NCBI GenBank assembly: GCA_958436995.1
Contig: CAUBMI010000013.1
Location: 1-36,605, forward strand
Direction: 5' to 3'
Source: an uncultured Collinsella sp.
GTDB taxonomy: Bacteria > Actinomycetota > Coriobacteriia > Coriobacteriales > Coriobacteriaceae
DNA length: 36,605 nt
In this document: piece by piece, positions 14,947 to 24,700 of the stretch
Numbering within the stretch: the stretch's first letter is position 1
Layout: every line of letters begins with the position of its first letter
Position numbers and translations under genes: made by a program
The notes under the pieces: model-generated
Told to the model about the DNA's origin: nothing
Database searches by the model: none
What the model saw: only the letters and a program-made list of their open reading frames with translations

Positions 14947-17106
14947 ATGCCTAAGTCCGAAAAAGAGGCATTTAGCTGGGGTTTTGAGGCTGGTTTTCTT
15001 CGCTCCCCTGTCAATCCCCGTATGCTACTTCTTAACAGGACGCCGGAGATTGATTGTGCCGGCGACGGAAACACATCCGGCAATGCAAGCGCATGGAGTC
15101 TCGTCTCCATAGCCAACGACCTATTGCGCGTCGACTTAAGCTCGCTTTTCAACGAAATCGGGGGGCACTTTCGTAAGCGAGCAAACCAGCGCTTTTATAT
15201 TGATTTGCAGAACGCCATGCGCCAGTCCTCTGCTGCTCTCCACCATGCGCAACACGCTTCGATAGACTGTGTAGCCGAGCAAGACTATGACGATCGGCTC
15301 GATCCAGACGATCCCGACCAAGAGCCCACCCAAGCAGAATTGAACGAAGCTGAAATCGCTATCAACCTTCAAAAACAAAAGGAACGCGACCTCGATTTCT
15401 TTGCTCCGATATTCGACAAAGCCATTACAAGCCATGCACACGGAGAGATTTCCGGCATGGCCAGATATCTCCTTAAAAATGTCTGTAGACAGTGTGTCAT
15501 GAACATCACGGCGATTCCCGACTATCGCTATTACAGCTGCTGGATGAACAACAACGCTATTGAGTGCGACGAGATCAACCGCCTGTACCGCGCGGTGATT
15601 ACAACATCGGACCAACTCAACAAGCAAGAAATGGCGTCCCTCTTCAGCTCCTATCTCCAGCTCGAGTCGAACGACATGAGCATTAACGCTACCAACGGCG
15701 AGACCAATCTAACAGCACCGGTGCCGTATGACCGCGACAATCCTATACGCAACTTTCCCAAGGCGAAATCTCAGATAGAAACAGCTTGCGTCTGCACCAA
15801 TATCGATCTCTTTCGAGCGCTTCTCATTGTTTTTTATCAGGAATGTCTGGAGCTTACCCCGCTGCTTAAAAACACCGAGGCACCTAGCCTGCTCGCGCAA
15901 AACGAAGAGTTTTTCCCAGCCGCCATCAAAACAAGCGACCCGCGACAATTTCGATTATTCGATGAGCAGCTGCCGGCAATCATCCGCTTTGGCGAAGCTT
16001 TTGTATACGCAGCCAAAAAACACTTGCCCGGAAACGAAACGGCCCAAAAGCTCGAAGAGCATTTGAATGGAATAAAGCGCATGAACAGCGCCCCCTTTAT
16101 GCAGGCGTTTCGTAAAAACTATCTCGAAGCTATGCGCGAGAACCAGATCTTCGCAAATGGAGACTTCCATACGCATGCAGAGCTTAACGACCAGGAAAAC
16201 CTCAATAGGCTCGTTGGGCTTCAAGCCGTTATTTCAAAGGCAGGAGAGCTCTACTTCACCGAAGAGGAATGGTCCTTTGCAAGCCTTTATGCCCGCATCC
16301 TTCACGAGCTGCTGCTGTGCGGCATTATGCCGATAGCATGCCAAACCTGCGGTTCGCTCTTTTTTCCGACCGGTCCTAACAGCAAGTACTGCGATCGATA
16401 TAACGCGGCGACCAAGCTCTATTGCAACCCGCGCTTTAACGCCAAGAAGCATCTTGGTCGTAAATCGCCCCGCGATGTCGCGCTTAATATACAGAGAAAG
16501 ACCGAAACGGCATATGAAAAGGGCCTAACGGATTGTGCCCACTATTTTGAGCGCCTCGGCAGCTTTGTCCTCGATGGTCTTGGCCCAGCATACCAAGCGA
16601 ACGACCTCATTTCCGATGAGCTCTATAGGACGTGGCTGTCTATCGTCAACCAGCCCAATTGTAGAGCGAAAATCAAGCGGCCGGATAGGCTCGAGTATCC
16701 ATACCCCGTGCTGTGGTACGGATTTGTCCGCGATGGCAATCGGTATGTACAAGTCGAGTTTCCTGGAGCCGAGTACCCGACGCTTTTTGAATGTTTGAGC
16801 CAGCTCGCCGAAAGCCCACAATCAAAGTGCACACTGGATTACAAGGGGCCAGATGAGCATCCATACAGCTCATGGCATGTAAAACTGCACATGTTGTTGG
16901 AGATCATTGTACAGATAAATAACGCCGACCACGTGGCGAGGCCCATTCCATTGCTTGGAATCGATGGGCCCGAATATGTCTGGACTGACCCGACCGTCCA
17001 AGACACATGGAGCACGCCCGACGCATGCATCTACAGCACCGGAACGATCGATGACCTCAGCTTTACCGTGTATACAAAGGGATATGACCCGGAAAAGCAA
17101 GACTGA
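14947..17106 (+). CDS. Cassette A large protein with a four-Cys zinc-ribbon-like motif
   Basis: The 719-residue protein starts at ATG 14947 behind GGAG. Its clearest feature is Cys465-x2-Cys468 ... NSKYC (Cys482) ... YCNP (Cys493), a probable zinc ribbon, followed by a basic stretch (KKHLGRKSPRD). The paralogue at 18546 has identical Cys spacing. Earlier regions are helical and include WSLVSIANDLLRVDLSSLF (about 51-69), which also aligns with the paralogue. Similar C-x2-C-x-F-x-KYC motifs occur in CGNR-type and DUF6076-type proteins; I could not verify membership of either. No nuclease, ATPase or signal peptide is seen. It is divergent from the small and membrane genes. A cytosolic sensor or nucleic-acid-binding component is the best inference. 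Confidence 0.8.
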   Translation: MPKSEKEAFSWGFEAGFLRSPVNPRMLLLNRTPEIDCAGDGNTSGNASAWSLVSIANDLLRVDLSSLFNEIGGHFRKRANQRFYIDLQNAMRQSSAALHHAQHASIDCVAEQDYDDRLDPDDPDQEPTQAELNEAEIAINLQKQKERDLDFFAPIFDKAITSHAHGEISGMARYLLKNVCRQCVMNITAIPDYRYYSCWMNNNAIECDEINRLYRAVITTSDQLNKQEMASLFSSYLQLESNDMSINATNGETNLTAPVPYDRDNPIRNFPKAKSQIETACVCTNIDLFRALLIVFYQECLELTPLLKNTEAPSLLAQNEEFFPAAIKTSDPRQFRLFDEQLPAIIRFGEAFVYAAKKHLPGNETAQKLEEHLNGIKRMNSAPFMQAFRKNYLEAMRENQIFANGDFHTHAELNDQENLNRLVGLQAVISKAGELYFTEEEWSFASLYARILHELLLCGIMPIACQTCGSLFFPTGPNSKYCDRYNAATKLYCNPRFNAKKHLGRKSPRDVALNIQRKTETAYEKGLTDCAHYFERLGSFVLDGLGPAYQANDLISDELYRTWLSIVNQPNCRAKIKRPDRLEYPYPVLWYGFVRDGNRYVQVEFPGAEYPTLFECLSQLAESPQSKCTLDYKGPDEHPYSSWHVKLHMLLEIIVQINNADHVARPIPLLGIDGPEYVWTDPTVQDTWSTPDACIYSTGTIDDLSFTVYTKGYDPEKQD

Positions 17107-17152
17107 GCTTGATGCCGCGGCTTTCTACGTGTCCGCGAACAGATTCACTCTT

Positions 17153-17965
17153 CTAGTCCTTCGAGCTAGCCAAGACACAGCCGATGCAAAGAGGGATAAA
17201 GATGATGGCGAGCACAATGCCCCAGGCGGTTAATGTAATCGTAATGATGGATGCAATAGCGCTAGCGATGCCATATCCAAAAATCAACGATGCCGCGCAG
17301 GCAAGCATCTCGGCACCATACAGCAACACCATGTTTGAGCTTGCGCGGTCCAGCAAGGCATCCGCGCGGCCGAACCATGCGATAAGGGCTTTGTCGCCAC
17401 GATAGCGCCCAGGACCTTTGAGCTCATACCATTTGACAATGCACGCCAGGACGCATCCAGAAACAAGCGCAATCGATGTCACCATGAGGAAAAGGCCCAC
17501 GATCATGAGGAGTTTGTCCCCCGTGACCCCGCCGTCGATATAGCACTCAAACCCACGACATACGGCAAGCACGGCCAAAAGCGAACAGGCGCTCAACGAG
17601 CCAAAGCGGCGCGACATCCGTCCGCAAAACACAGGTGCCTTGCAATTGCACCCAGCACCTGCGCAGAGGCACCAAATGGCATGGTATACAGGATACAGAG
17701 CAACGAGCACGGCCGCGGCCATCGACACCCGGTCAAGCGTCTCCATTCCCGACACAATATCCTCCGCCGTTGGAGCCTCGTAGGGATGATCGAACAGGTC
17801 AGGCGTGAACATAGGAATCTCACCTTTCCAGATGTACGACGGTGCAGTAAAGGAAATGATGCCGTTCACAGCTAACGCCGCGACAGCAATTAGCAACGCG
17901 CCTTCGGCAATCTTGGTGATGCTCGACTTGTGAGAGACGGACACATTTTGAATAGAAGTATTCAT
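17153..17965 (-). CDS. Cassette B membrane protein, paralogue of cassette A
   Basis: The 270-residue protein starts MNTSIQ at ATG 17965 behind GAAAGGAAG. It has about six hydrophobic segments with the same layout as the cassette A protein. It keeps APVFCGRMSR, KGPGRYRG and RASSNMVLLYGAEMLAC, while loops and the first extracellular-length segment have diverged (here an acidic FDHPYEAPTAED). The gene follows the small gene of cassette B after 128 bases, which contain a terminator-like hairpin, so expression relative to the small gene may be reduced or conditional. The retained loop motifs against a diverged background suggest selection on a shared function, with different specificity in the outer loop. 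Confidence 0.8.
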   Translation of the reverse strand: MNTSIQNVSVSHKSSITKIAEGALLIAVAALAVNGIISFTAPSYIWKGEIPMFTPDLFDHPYEAPTAEDIVSGMETLDRVSMAAAVLVALYPVYHAIWCLCAGAGCNCKAPVFCGRMSRRFGSLSACSLLAVLAVCRGFECYIDGGVTGDKLLMIVGLFLMVTSIALVSGCVLACIVKWYELKGPGRYRGDKALIAWFGRADALLDRASSNMVLLYGAEMLACAASLIFGYGIASAIASIITITLTAWGIVLAIIFIPLCIGCVLASSKD

Positions 17966-18023
17966 GATCTTCCTTTCAGAGAGACCCGATTGGTTGGTGA
18001 TTGAGTTTTGGGGTGATTGGCGT

Positions 18024-18050
18024 AAAGAACGGGACTGCTTAGAAGTCCCG
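18024..18050 (-). terminator. Attenuator-like terminator between the small and membrane genes of cassette B
   Basis: On the minus strand CGGGACT (18050-18044) pairs with AGTCCCG (18036-18030) around a 7-base loop, and TTCTTT follows directly. It lies within the small-membrane operon, so it would let only part of the transcripts reach the membrane gene. I see no comparable hairpin with a T-run in cassette A. Confidence 0.6.
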
Positions 18051-18093
18051 ATAAAACAGCAGGTCGGCTTGACCGCCTACGAAGAAAGAATGA

Positions 18094-18435
18094 CTAACAA
18101 GCTATATCGAGGTCATTACGACTCGAATACTCGACGCCAACGGCGTCATGCGCTGAGATCCGCGCAAGCGAAACCGAACGGACCGGCGAGACCACCGGAT
18201 AGTCCTCAACGCCCCACTCGAGCTCAAAGCCCAGACGAGCAAGCTCGTCACGACAATTGTCGAGCATGAGCTCATAGGCGCTTTGACGGGCACAGTCTTC
18301 AAAGAAGCCGAGCCCGCGCTCCTCAGAAAGACCCACCTTCAGCTCATCACAGATGGTCATAACTTCGCAAACGATATCTTCAAGCTCATCGCGCTTGGTG
18401 GAATTAACCAGTTCAAACAGGGTGCCGTCGAACAT
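18094..18435 (-). CDS. Cassette B small acidic protein ending in -DIAC
   Basis: The 113-residue protein starts at ATG 18435 with a strong AAAGGAGGA. Its N-terminal half differs much from the cassette A protein, but the region LARLGFELEW, the segment VGVEYSSRND and the end LDIAC are shared. It contains three Cys residues in the first 90 positions besides the terminal one. It is encoded first in the leftward operon with the membrane protein, divergent from the large gene. The strong divergence of the first half against the kept C-terminus suggests that the tail has the common role and the first half recognises a cassette-specific partner. Confidence 0.78.
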   Translation of the reverse strand: MFDGTLFELVNSTKRDELEDIVCEVMTICDELKVGLSEERGLGFFEDCARQSAYELMLDNCRDELARLGFELEWGVEDYPVVSPVRSVSLARISAHDAVGVEYSSRNDLDIAC

Positions 18436-18475
18436 TTTCCGTCCTCCTTTGGACTTCTTTCTTGCTCGACTCCTA

Positions 18476-18514
18476 TTGAACACGGCAAAGTGGCACAATG
18501 GCACAAAGTATATT
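18476..18514 (+). promoter_or_regulatory. Likely promoter of the cassette B large gene with a tandem repeat in its spacer
   Basis: As in cassette A, an ATTGAACA element is present (TTGAAC 18476-18481), followed by a -10-like TATATT (18509-18514). The spacer is 27 bases, too long for efficient use. It contains two exact head-to-tail copies of TGGCACAA (18491-18498 and 18499-18506). Loss of one copy would give 19 bases. Confidence 0.4.
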
Positions 18515-18545
18515 TGATTTTGAAAGTTGTGCTGGTTTAAGAAAT

Positions 18546-20723
18546 ATGCAAGGTGCCAATTTAATAGCTCTGACCTGGCGTGTTAGGGCTAGCTTCATTC
18601 GGTTTGACAGAGATACCTCTTTGCATCTCTGTTGCAAACAACTGACAAACGCAAAACCCGATAAGGATCAAGAATGTGAAGGAGCGGAATTCGAACAGCA
18701 TTGGTCTGCAAAAGAGCTGTTAAACGAATTCCTAAGAATTGATCTTGAGAAGTTCTTTAACGAAATGTCCTCTTGGTATGCCGAATATCGTAACGCCCAT
18801 TCAGTGCCCGTTCCACACCGTATCTTTAATTCGCTACGGCGAATACAGCACATTCTAGAAGCTCAATATCTCGAAGGCTCAGATAATAAAAAAGGTGCCA
18901 CGTGTTTTCCTCCGCTTTGTTCGAGAATAATTGACGCAGGCGATGACCTCGACAAATGCCGTATCGAAAAGGCAGATATAACGCATGAGCTCGCGGAGGC
19001 AGTCAAACAAGCGCTTGATTCCGCAATAAGCGGCGGCTATTCGGACGGTATCTACCAGCTCTTCTTCAATGCTTGCTCATTGTGCATCGATTCAGTTTAT
19101 CTTGATGAAATACCCGATGCCTATTTGCCCTCGAAGGTTTTCTCTCTTTGGGCAATAGAGTGTGGGAACATCGCGAGAGTTACTATTCCGGCTCTTGAGT
19201 TACTAAGCAGTAACGATGCCGACGATTCCGTTGCACCTAATCTGGCCAGTTACATTGAAATGGTCTTTGACCTAAATAGAAGGCCCGAGCTCGCTCGCGG
19301 AGGCGAGCACTCAATTGTCCACCACCCGCTGGCGCTTAAAACGCCAGAAACTAAAAGGGAGTTTTATAAGACGCACTTCCACGTTCAATTAGTTGATAAC
19401 CAACTAGCCATCGATATCCATGAGTTGGCAGTAGCCGTTCTTGGCGACATCATCATTGATTGTCTTAGCTTATCCAAGAAGATAAACGAACCTTCTTATC
19501 GGGATGACCTCAGCAGCTACGTTTCATTATTCGCGAAGCTGCTTTCTACCGGAGAATCCATCCTGGATGTCGCTAATCAAATTCGCCGTTTTGGGGAACT
19601 AACGTCCTCAAAATGCACGAAACATGCAATCGCCGGCCCAATGGTCCAGGACCTCAATAGCCTCAACTCTCTGGCACTCAACCTGATTCAGAACAGGCTC
19701 TACAACAAGGTGGAGTTATCGAGGAACGGCGAAAACACAATCGGCATCATGCGGTTTATCGTAAATGACGGAAAGTACCTTGTTGTCAACATCAACGACA
19801 GCGACGCAATGCAAGAAGCCCTCCATTTCCAGCACTTGATAGACCGCTCCCACTCATTGATTCATTCTTTTCTTCCGGAATCATTCTCGGTTTTCTATGC
19901 GCATCTACTATGCGAAGCCCTGCGATCCGGGGCACTTCCGACAAAATGCAGCACATGCAACAAACCCTTTTTCCCAGCTGGCAACAATAGCAAGTATTGT
20001 TCTAGATACGACAACGAAACGGGCATGTACTGCAATCCCGCAAGTAATACAAAACTCAAGCTTGGTAAAAAGCCGCCCCATGCAACTGCCGTCAATTTAA
20101 GACGCAAAGCAGATACTGTCAGCGGGAAAGACGGGCACAACCCGATGGCTACTAACAAAAAGCGACAGCTATATTTTCAAGAACTAGCCAATGCCGTTGA
20201 CCACACCCTTGGACCTTATTATCAACGGTCCCCTCTCGTGCCGAAAGCACTTTACGAAGAGTGGCTCAAGGCAATCAATCGGCCCAAAAACCAACCTAGC
20301 ACTCAAACGCCTGAAGCGTGCGGTTATCCTCATCCCGTTATTTGGAACGGTTCGCTAGAGGATGGCAGTGTAATCGTCGACATCACGACCCAGTCAGCAC
20401 AACTAGGCACCCTTCCAGAGCTCTTGGACAAACTCGCAAAAAAGAATGCGGGTCACTGTCGCAAATCGGATAACGGATGGTCAATCTCTAAATTCGATCT
20501 GGTTGCCTCCGTCATCTCATTAGAGCTAGAGGCTGACAAGACCAGAAAGAAGAGCGCGAGAACAATTGAGCATCTCCCCATCCCCGGTTTATCCGGTTAC
20601 TGGGATTGCCTATCCGACAGAAATGATCGCTCCTCGGACGCAACGCCATTAACAAAGGAGAGGCAGACGACTACAACGAATCCCCGATTTAATTTAAACA
20701 TGAACCCAGACAGTAGCCGGTAG
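18546..20723 (+). CDS. Cassette B large protein with a four-Cys zinc-ribbon-like motif
   Basis: The start at ATG 18546 gives 725 residues. An earlier ATG at 18498 lies inside the promoter repeat. Alignment with the cassette A protein also favours 18546: with it, both proteins place Trp at residue 11 (SWGFEAGFLR versus TWRVRASFIR) and the WS...LLRVDL / LLNEFLRIDL segment at about 51-53. The motif is Cys468-x2-Cys471, NSKYC (Cys485) and YCNP (Cys496), spaced exactly as in the paralogue. Overall similarity is otherwise low, and base composition is more AT-rich than neighbouring core genes, which suggests separate acquisition. The ribosome-binding site is weak. The function is unknown; a role with the adjacent small and membrane proteins is inferred from the conserved gene trio. 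Confidence 0.78.
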   Translation: MQGANLIALTWRVRASFIRFDRDTSLHLCCKQLTNAKPDKDQECEGAEFEQHWSAKELLNEFLRIDLEKFFNEMSSWYAEYRNAHSVPVPHRIFNSLRRIQHILEAQYLEGSDNKKGATCFPPLCSRIIDAGDDLDKCRIEKADITHELAEAVKQALDSAISGGYSDGIYQLFFNACSLCIDSVYLDEIPDAYLPSKVFSLWAIECGNIARVTIPALELLSSNDADDSVAPNLASYIEMVFDLNRRPELARGGEHSIVHHPLALKTPETKREFYKTHFHVQLVDNQLAIDIHELAVAVLGDIIIDCLSLSKKINEPSYRDDLSSYVSLFAKLLSTGESILDVANQIRRFGELTSSKCTKHAIAGPMVQDLNSLNSLALNLIQNRLYNKVELSRNGENTIGIMRFIVNDGKYLVVNINDSDAMQEALHFQHLIDRSHSLIHSFLPESFSVFYAHLLCEALRSGALPTKCSTCNKPFFPAGNNSKYCSRYDNETGMYCNPASNTKLKLGKKPPHATAVNLRRKADTVSGKDGHNPMATNKKRQLYFQELANAVDHTLGPYYQRSPLVPKALYEEWLKAINRPKNQPSTQTPEACGYPHPVIWNGSLEDGSVIVDITTQSAQLGTLPELLDKLAKKNAGHCRKSDNGWSISKFDLVASVISLELEADKTRKKSARTIEHLPIPGLSGYWDCLSDRNDRSSDATPLTKERQTTTTNPRFNLNMNPDSSR

Positions 20724-20863
20724 ACGATCTTTTAGCACAGAGGATAAGGGAATGTGACGCCGGAGCGAACCGCAGGGCACCGCGAGGCAACCAAACTTAC
20801 TAGTCCGAGAATCGTAGAAGCTCGTCCATTCCGGAGTTCACCTTGGCCCGTGCCCAATCAAGG

Positions 20864-21733
20864 TTACTTTAGTTGCGCGTGGGCCATCTTCATATCCAGC
20901 ACAAACCTTCGAACCTCGTCAGCTGAATGAACTAAGTTATTGCAAGGAGGCTTAGCGTCTAGGTATTTAAGTCCGTTATCGTCATTGCCGAGAACGCCTG
21001 CAATCCCGAGAACCCCCGTCTCCCCATCCTTATATTCCTTTTTAAATGTCAGCAATACACACGGAATGTCCAAATCTCTCGACAACTTAAGAACGGGTTG
21101 CCATGTAAACGTATCCTCCTTGTAATAACGAGATGGATCATAAGTCTCGATTGGATTTTTCTCCGTACATCTTATTTCGACAATCGCCTCAACACTGCCG
21201 TCCGGCGCGAATATAGCTCCATCGATATTGCCGCCCCACACCATGCCATGGCTCTCAAGCAGTTTGTCAAAATAACTGTTCTGAATATACTGTTTTCTAA
21301 ATCTTTTTGTCTGAGGCGTTTTCTTTTTTTCAGCCCACCATTCTATAAATCTATCTTCTGTGCACAGGCGTTCTGTAACCACCTTTACACCGCCCAAACG
21401 CTCTTCGTCCACATCCAGTTGAATGGCTCGAATAATCCCTTTGTCGTCCGTTCCATGAATCCAAACCGAAAATGGAACACCGATCGCATTTGCAAGCCTG
21501 ACTTTACGCGTTAAATCTGATGCTGGCAGGAGTATTTTTAGCAAAGCATCGCGTGCGAACCCCTCGACTTCAAAGGCCTCAACCGCTTCAGTAAACTCCC
21601 CGCTCTTGCCAATCAACAGCCCCTGCAAGTCAGTCATTCCTAATTTAGAAGTTATTGTATTGCGAAAGGCAGTAACATTACCTTCGCTATCACGCCGCTT
21701 AAACGCTAGCCCACGAGTTGTTCTTTCATCCAT
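20864..21733 (-). CDS. Putative nuclease subunit of the R-M operon
   Basis: The 289-residue protein starts at ATG 21733 behind AAGGAGC, 40 bases after the helicase gene, as the last gene of the operon. Around residues 168-190 it reads GGNIDGAIF ... VEAIVEIRCTEK. Asp171 and Glu186-x-Arg188 fall where a PD-(D/E)XK nuclease has its acidic residues, with Arg in place of the usual Lys. The N-terminal third is basic and helical. I infer a restriction nuclease or its DNA-recognition partner. The Arg substitution weakens the catalytic claim, so a non-catalytic role remains possible. Confidence 0.5.
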   Translation of the reverse strand: MDERTTRGLAFKRRDSEGNVTAFRNTITSKLGMTDLQGLLIGKSGEFTEAVEAFEVEGFARDALLKILLPASDLTRKVRLANAIGVPFSVWIHGTDDKGIIRAIQLDVDEERLGGVKVVTERLCTEDRFIEWWAEKKKTPQTKRFRKQYIQNSYFDKLLESHGMVWGGNIDGAIFAPDGSVEAIVEIRCTEKNPIETYDPSRYYKEDTFTWQPVLKLSRDLDIPCVLLTFKKEYKDGETGVLGIAGVLGNDDNGLKYLDAKPPCNNLVHSADEVRRFVLDMKMAHAQLK

Positions 21734-21773
21734 CCCAAAAGCTCCTTCAGCGAGTTAACAGTGATATATCTAT

Positions 21774-24700
21774 CTAAAGACAAATCGGGCCGTCTGATTC
21801 GGCCATCGCCGCATGAGATAAAAGCCCCTGCTCAAATGCACCAGGAAACGTAAATGCACGTTGACGATTCGGGGAGTCATCGAACGCAACTGAGATCAAG
21901 CCGCCATTGATCCGCTTGACCGTTCCCCCGCCGAGGCCCTTGTGAATAACGCGATAGCCCGGAACGACCTTGCTGTAGTCGATCGCCGGAGTTTCTTCGG
22001 CAACGTCATCGTTCAGTTCATCGGGATACCCGGTGAGATACCAGGCCTCCTTGAACTTGGTTGCCTTGCCGCCGCTCGGCTTGAACGTGAAGTCGGCGCC
22101 GCGGTCGCGCAACGTCCCCATCGCCGGAGCGAGCTCGACGCCGCCGAGTGCCCATAAGGCACCGGACTTCTCGCGCTTGTCGACGAATTCGATACCGCGG
22201 TTGGTGAGGACGTCCGCGACCCAATCCGTTTTGGTCGACACAGTGGTCGACACAGGCTCCGCCGATGCTTTCGGTTTCTCCGTTTGCTGTACAACTTTTT
22301 GTTGAGCAACCTTTTGGACGACAGGAAATTTCCCAATTTGCTCGACGGGGCGCGTGACGGGTTCGGCGCTGGTGAGGTCGATGGCAGAGCCGTCCGGCGC
22401 GATCATCGACTCCTGCTGTTTCGCGGCGAGGTAGTCGTACTCGGAAAGCGTCGTGTCGTACAGGCCGACGCGCTCGCCGGCGTGCTTGTTGACACCGGTG
22501 TAGACAAGGCTCGCGTCCTCGTAGCGTCGGAACTTGTAGACCGCGTCATTCATCAGGGGTGCATTGAAGACGCCCAGACCGACGAGGAGGTTGAAGTCAT
22601 CGACGGACAGGCCGGTGACCTTCTTGAACAGCCCAGGTTCGAGCTGGGTGATTACGTCGTGCAGCGTCTCCTCGCGGTAGTCCGTGAGGTACATGAAGAC
22701 GGGGATTCGGGTCGCGAACTTGATCAGCTTGGTCTGGATTTCCTTGCGCTTGCTCTTGAACTCCTTCTCCTCCTCGGTGAGCTCCTTCTTCTCTTTCGGG
22801 GTAAGACTCTCCCCCTTCTCCTTCTTGACCTTCTTGACGGCCTCGGACTTGTTGATGATCGTCTTGATGTCATCGTTGAGGCTGCGGAAGCCCTCGATGT
22901 TCATGAGGGCGTTAATAGCCTCGTCGTTTGCGAGCAGGCGGCGCAGGGTGTCGTTGTCGACGTTGACCAGCAGCGCGGACTCCCAGCGCTTCGCGAGGAG
23001 CGTCGCCGACGTTCCGGCCATGGCGATGTCCAATACCTCGGCGGCGCTGATCTCCTTCATCCTGCTGCCGTCATAGGCGAGCACCGGCAGGAACTTGACG
23101 AACTCGTCGACCTTCTGCTCCGGACCCTTCTTGGGGTCGGTGGCGAGCTGCGTCGAGTAATCGGAGACCATCGTGAGGGCGCGGTCGAGCGCGAAATCGA
23201 ATACGTAGCACTCGTTCTTGATGATCTGGGTGCGCCCGTCGTCGTCCTTGACCGTCCACGGCGACTGCACGCGGAACGCGGTCTGGAAATAGGTCTCGGC
23301 GCTCTTGACGTTGGAGAGCATGAACACGCCCGTCCACGGTTTCACCGTGACGCCGGTCGTCAGCTTGCCGCATGAGAGCGTGATCGTGCGGGACTCCAGC
23401 GGTTCGCGCATCGAGCGCTGCACGGGCGGCAGGGCGTCCAGGCCGATGCCGGCGGCGGCACCGGCGCAGACGTTGATCTTGAAGTCATGATAGAAGGTGT
23501 TCTGGCGTTCCTTGAGGAGGTTGGCCATGGCGTAGCAGCTCGCGACGTTCGGCAGGAACCACAGGGTGTGCCCCAGGACGTTGAGCAGGCGGATATCGGA
23601 GAACGGCATGGCCGGCTTCTCGCCCAGCTTCAGCTCGTCCTTTGTGGCCGGCATGTGCTGGCCGCGCATGAGGTCGAGCCACATCTGGACGTGGTCCTTG
23701 AACTTGAACTGGGCGTCCTCGCCCTCCCCCTCTGCGGAGAAGAACACGTTGAGGTCGAACTGGTTCGTCTCGGTGTTCAGCGCGATGCGCTTGATCTCCT
23801 CCGGCATCTGGTAGGTGAGCATGACCATGCGCGGGAGCGATGCGTACGGGTTATCACCGTCGGCGGGGTTCCAGTTAGCCTTGGCCTCCTGCTCGTCAGA
23901 GTAAGTCCAGTTGAAGATCTGCTCCTCGATAAACTCGCCGCTGTTGAGTGCGCGGAACGGGGTTCCGGATAGGAACAGGAAGTACTTGGTGACGATCGGC
24001 AGCCACGTCTCGTCCTGCTCGTTGCCAGTGACCTTGACCTCCTCATGGACGGCCTTCTCCTCGTCCTCGTCGATCGAGTCAAAGAGCTTCTTGGCCGTTT
24101 CCCGCCATGCTCCGAAATGGTACTCGTCGAACACCACGAGGTCCCAGTCTTCTAGGCGCACCCACTCGTGCCGGGCCTTGATATTTCCGTTGGAATCTCG
24201 ACCGAGATAGTCTTGGAACGAGCCAAAGCAGACGATCGGGCGCTGGGGATCGCAGTCCTCATATTGCTTGCCGCCGCGACTGACGAACTGCCAGCCCTCG
24301 AAGTCGACATGGCGGTTTAGGTCCTCCTGCCAGGCACTCTGCACAGCGGGCTTGAACGTGAGCACGAGGACGCGCCTCATGCCCATCGACTTCGCCAACT
24401 CATATGTGGCGAAGGTTTTGCCAAAACGCATCTTGGCGTTCCAGAGGAACTTGGGCGTGCGTTGCGAACCCTCGGCGGTCACAGACTCGAAGTACTCACG
24501 CGTGCGACGCACGGCCTCGGCCTGCTCAGGTCGCATGCTGAAGTCCTGGTCGCGCGCCTCGTCGTTCTCGGTGCGGTCGCGCACGGCGATCCAGCCGGCA
24601 CGCACTTGGTCGGGCGTGCAGCGATACCACTCGCCATTGATGTTTTCGCAGCCGTGGGCCTCGAGCCAGTCATGGACGGGATGATCTAGGAAAAAAGTGC

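Noticed and set aside
18498..18545. Upstream ATG for the cassette B large protein
   Set aside because: It lies in the TGGCACAA promoter repeat, and alignment with the cassette A protein begins at 18546.
22284..23375. 363-codon rightward open frame opposite the helicase gene
   Set aside because: It gives a Leu/Val/Asp-rich low-complexity product antisense to the helicase core.
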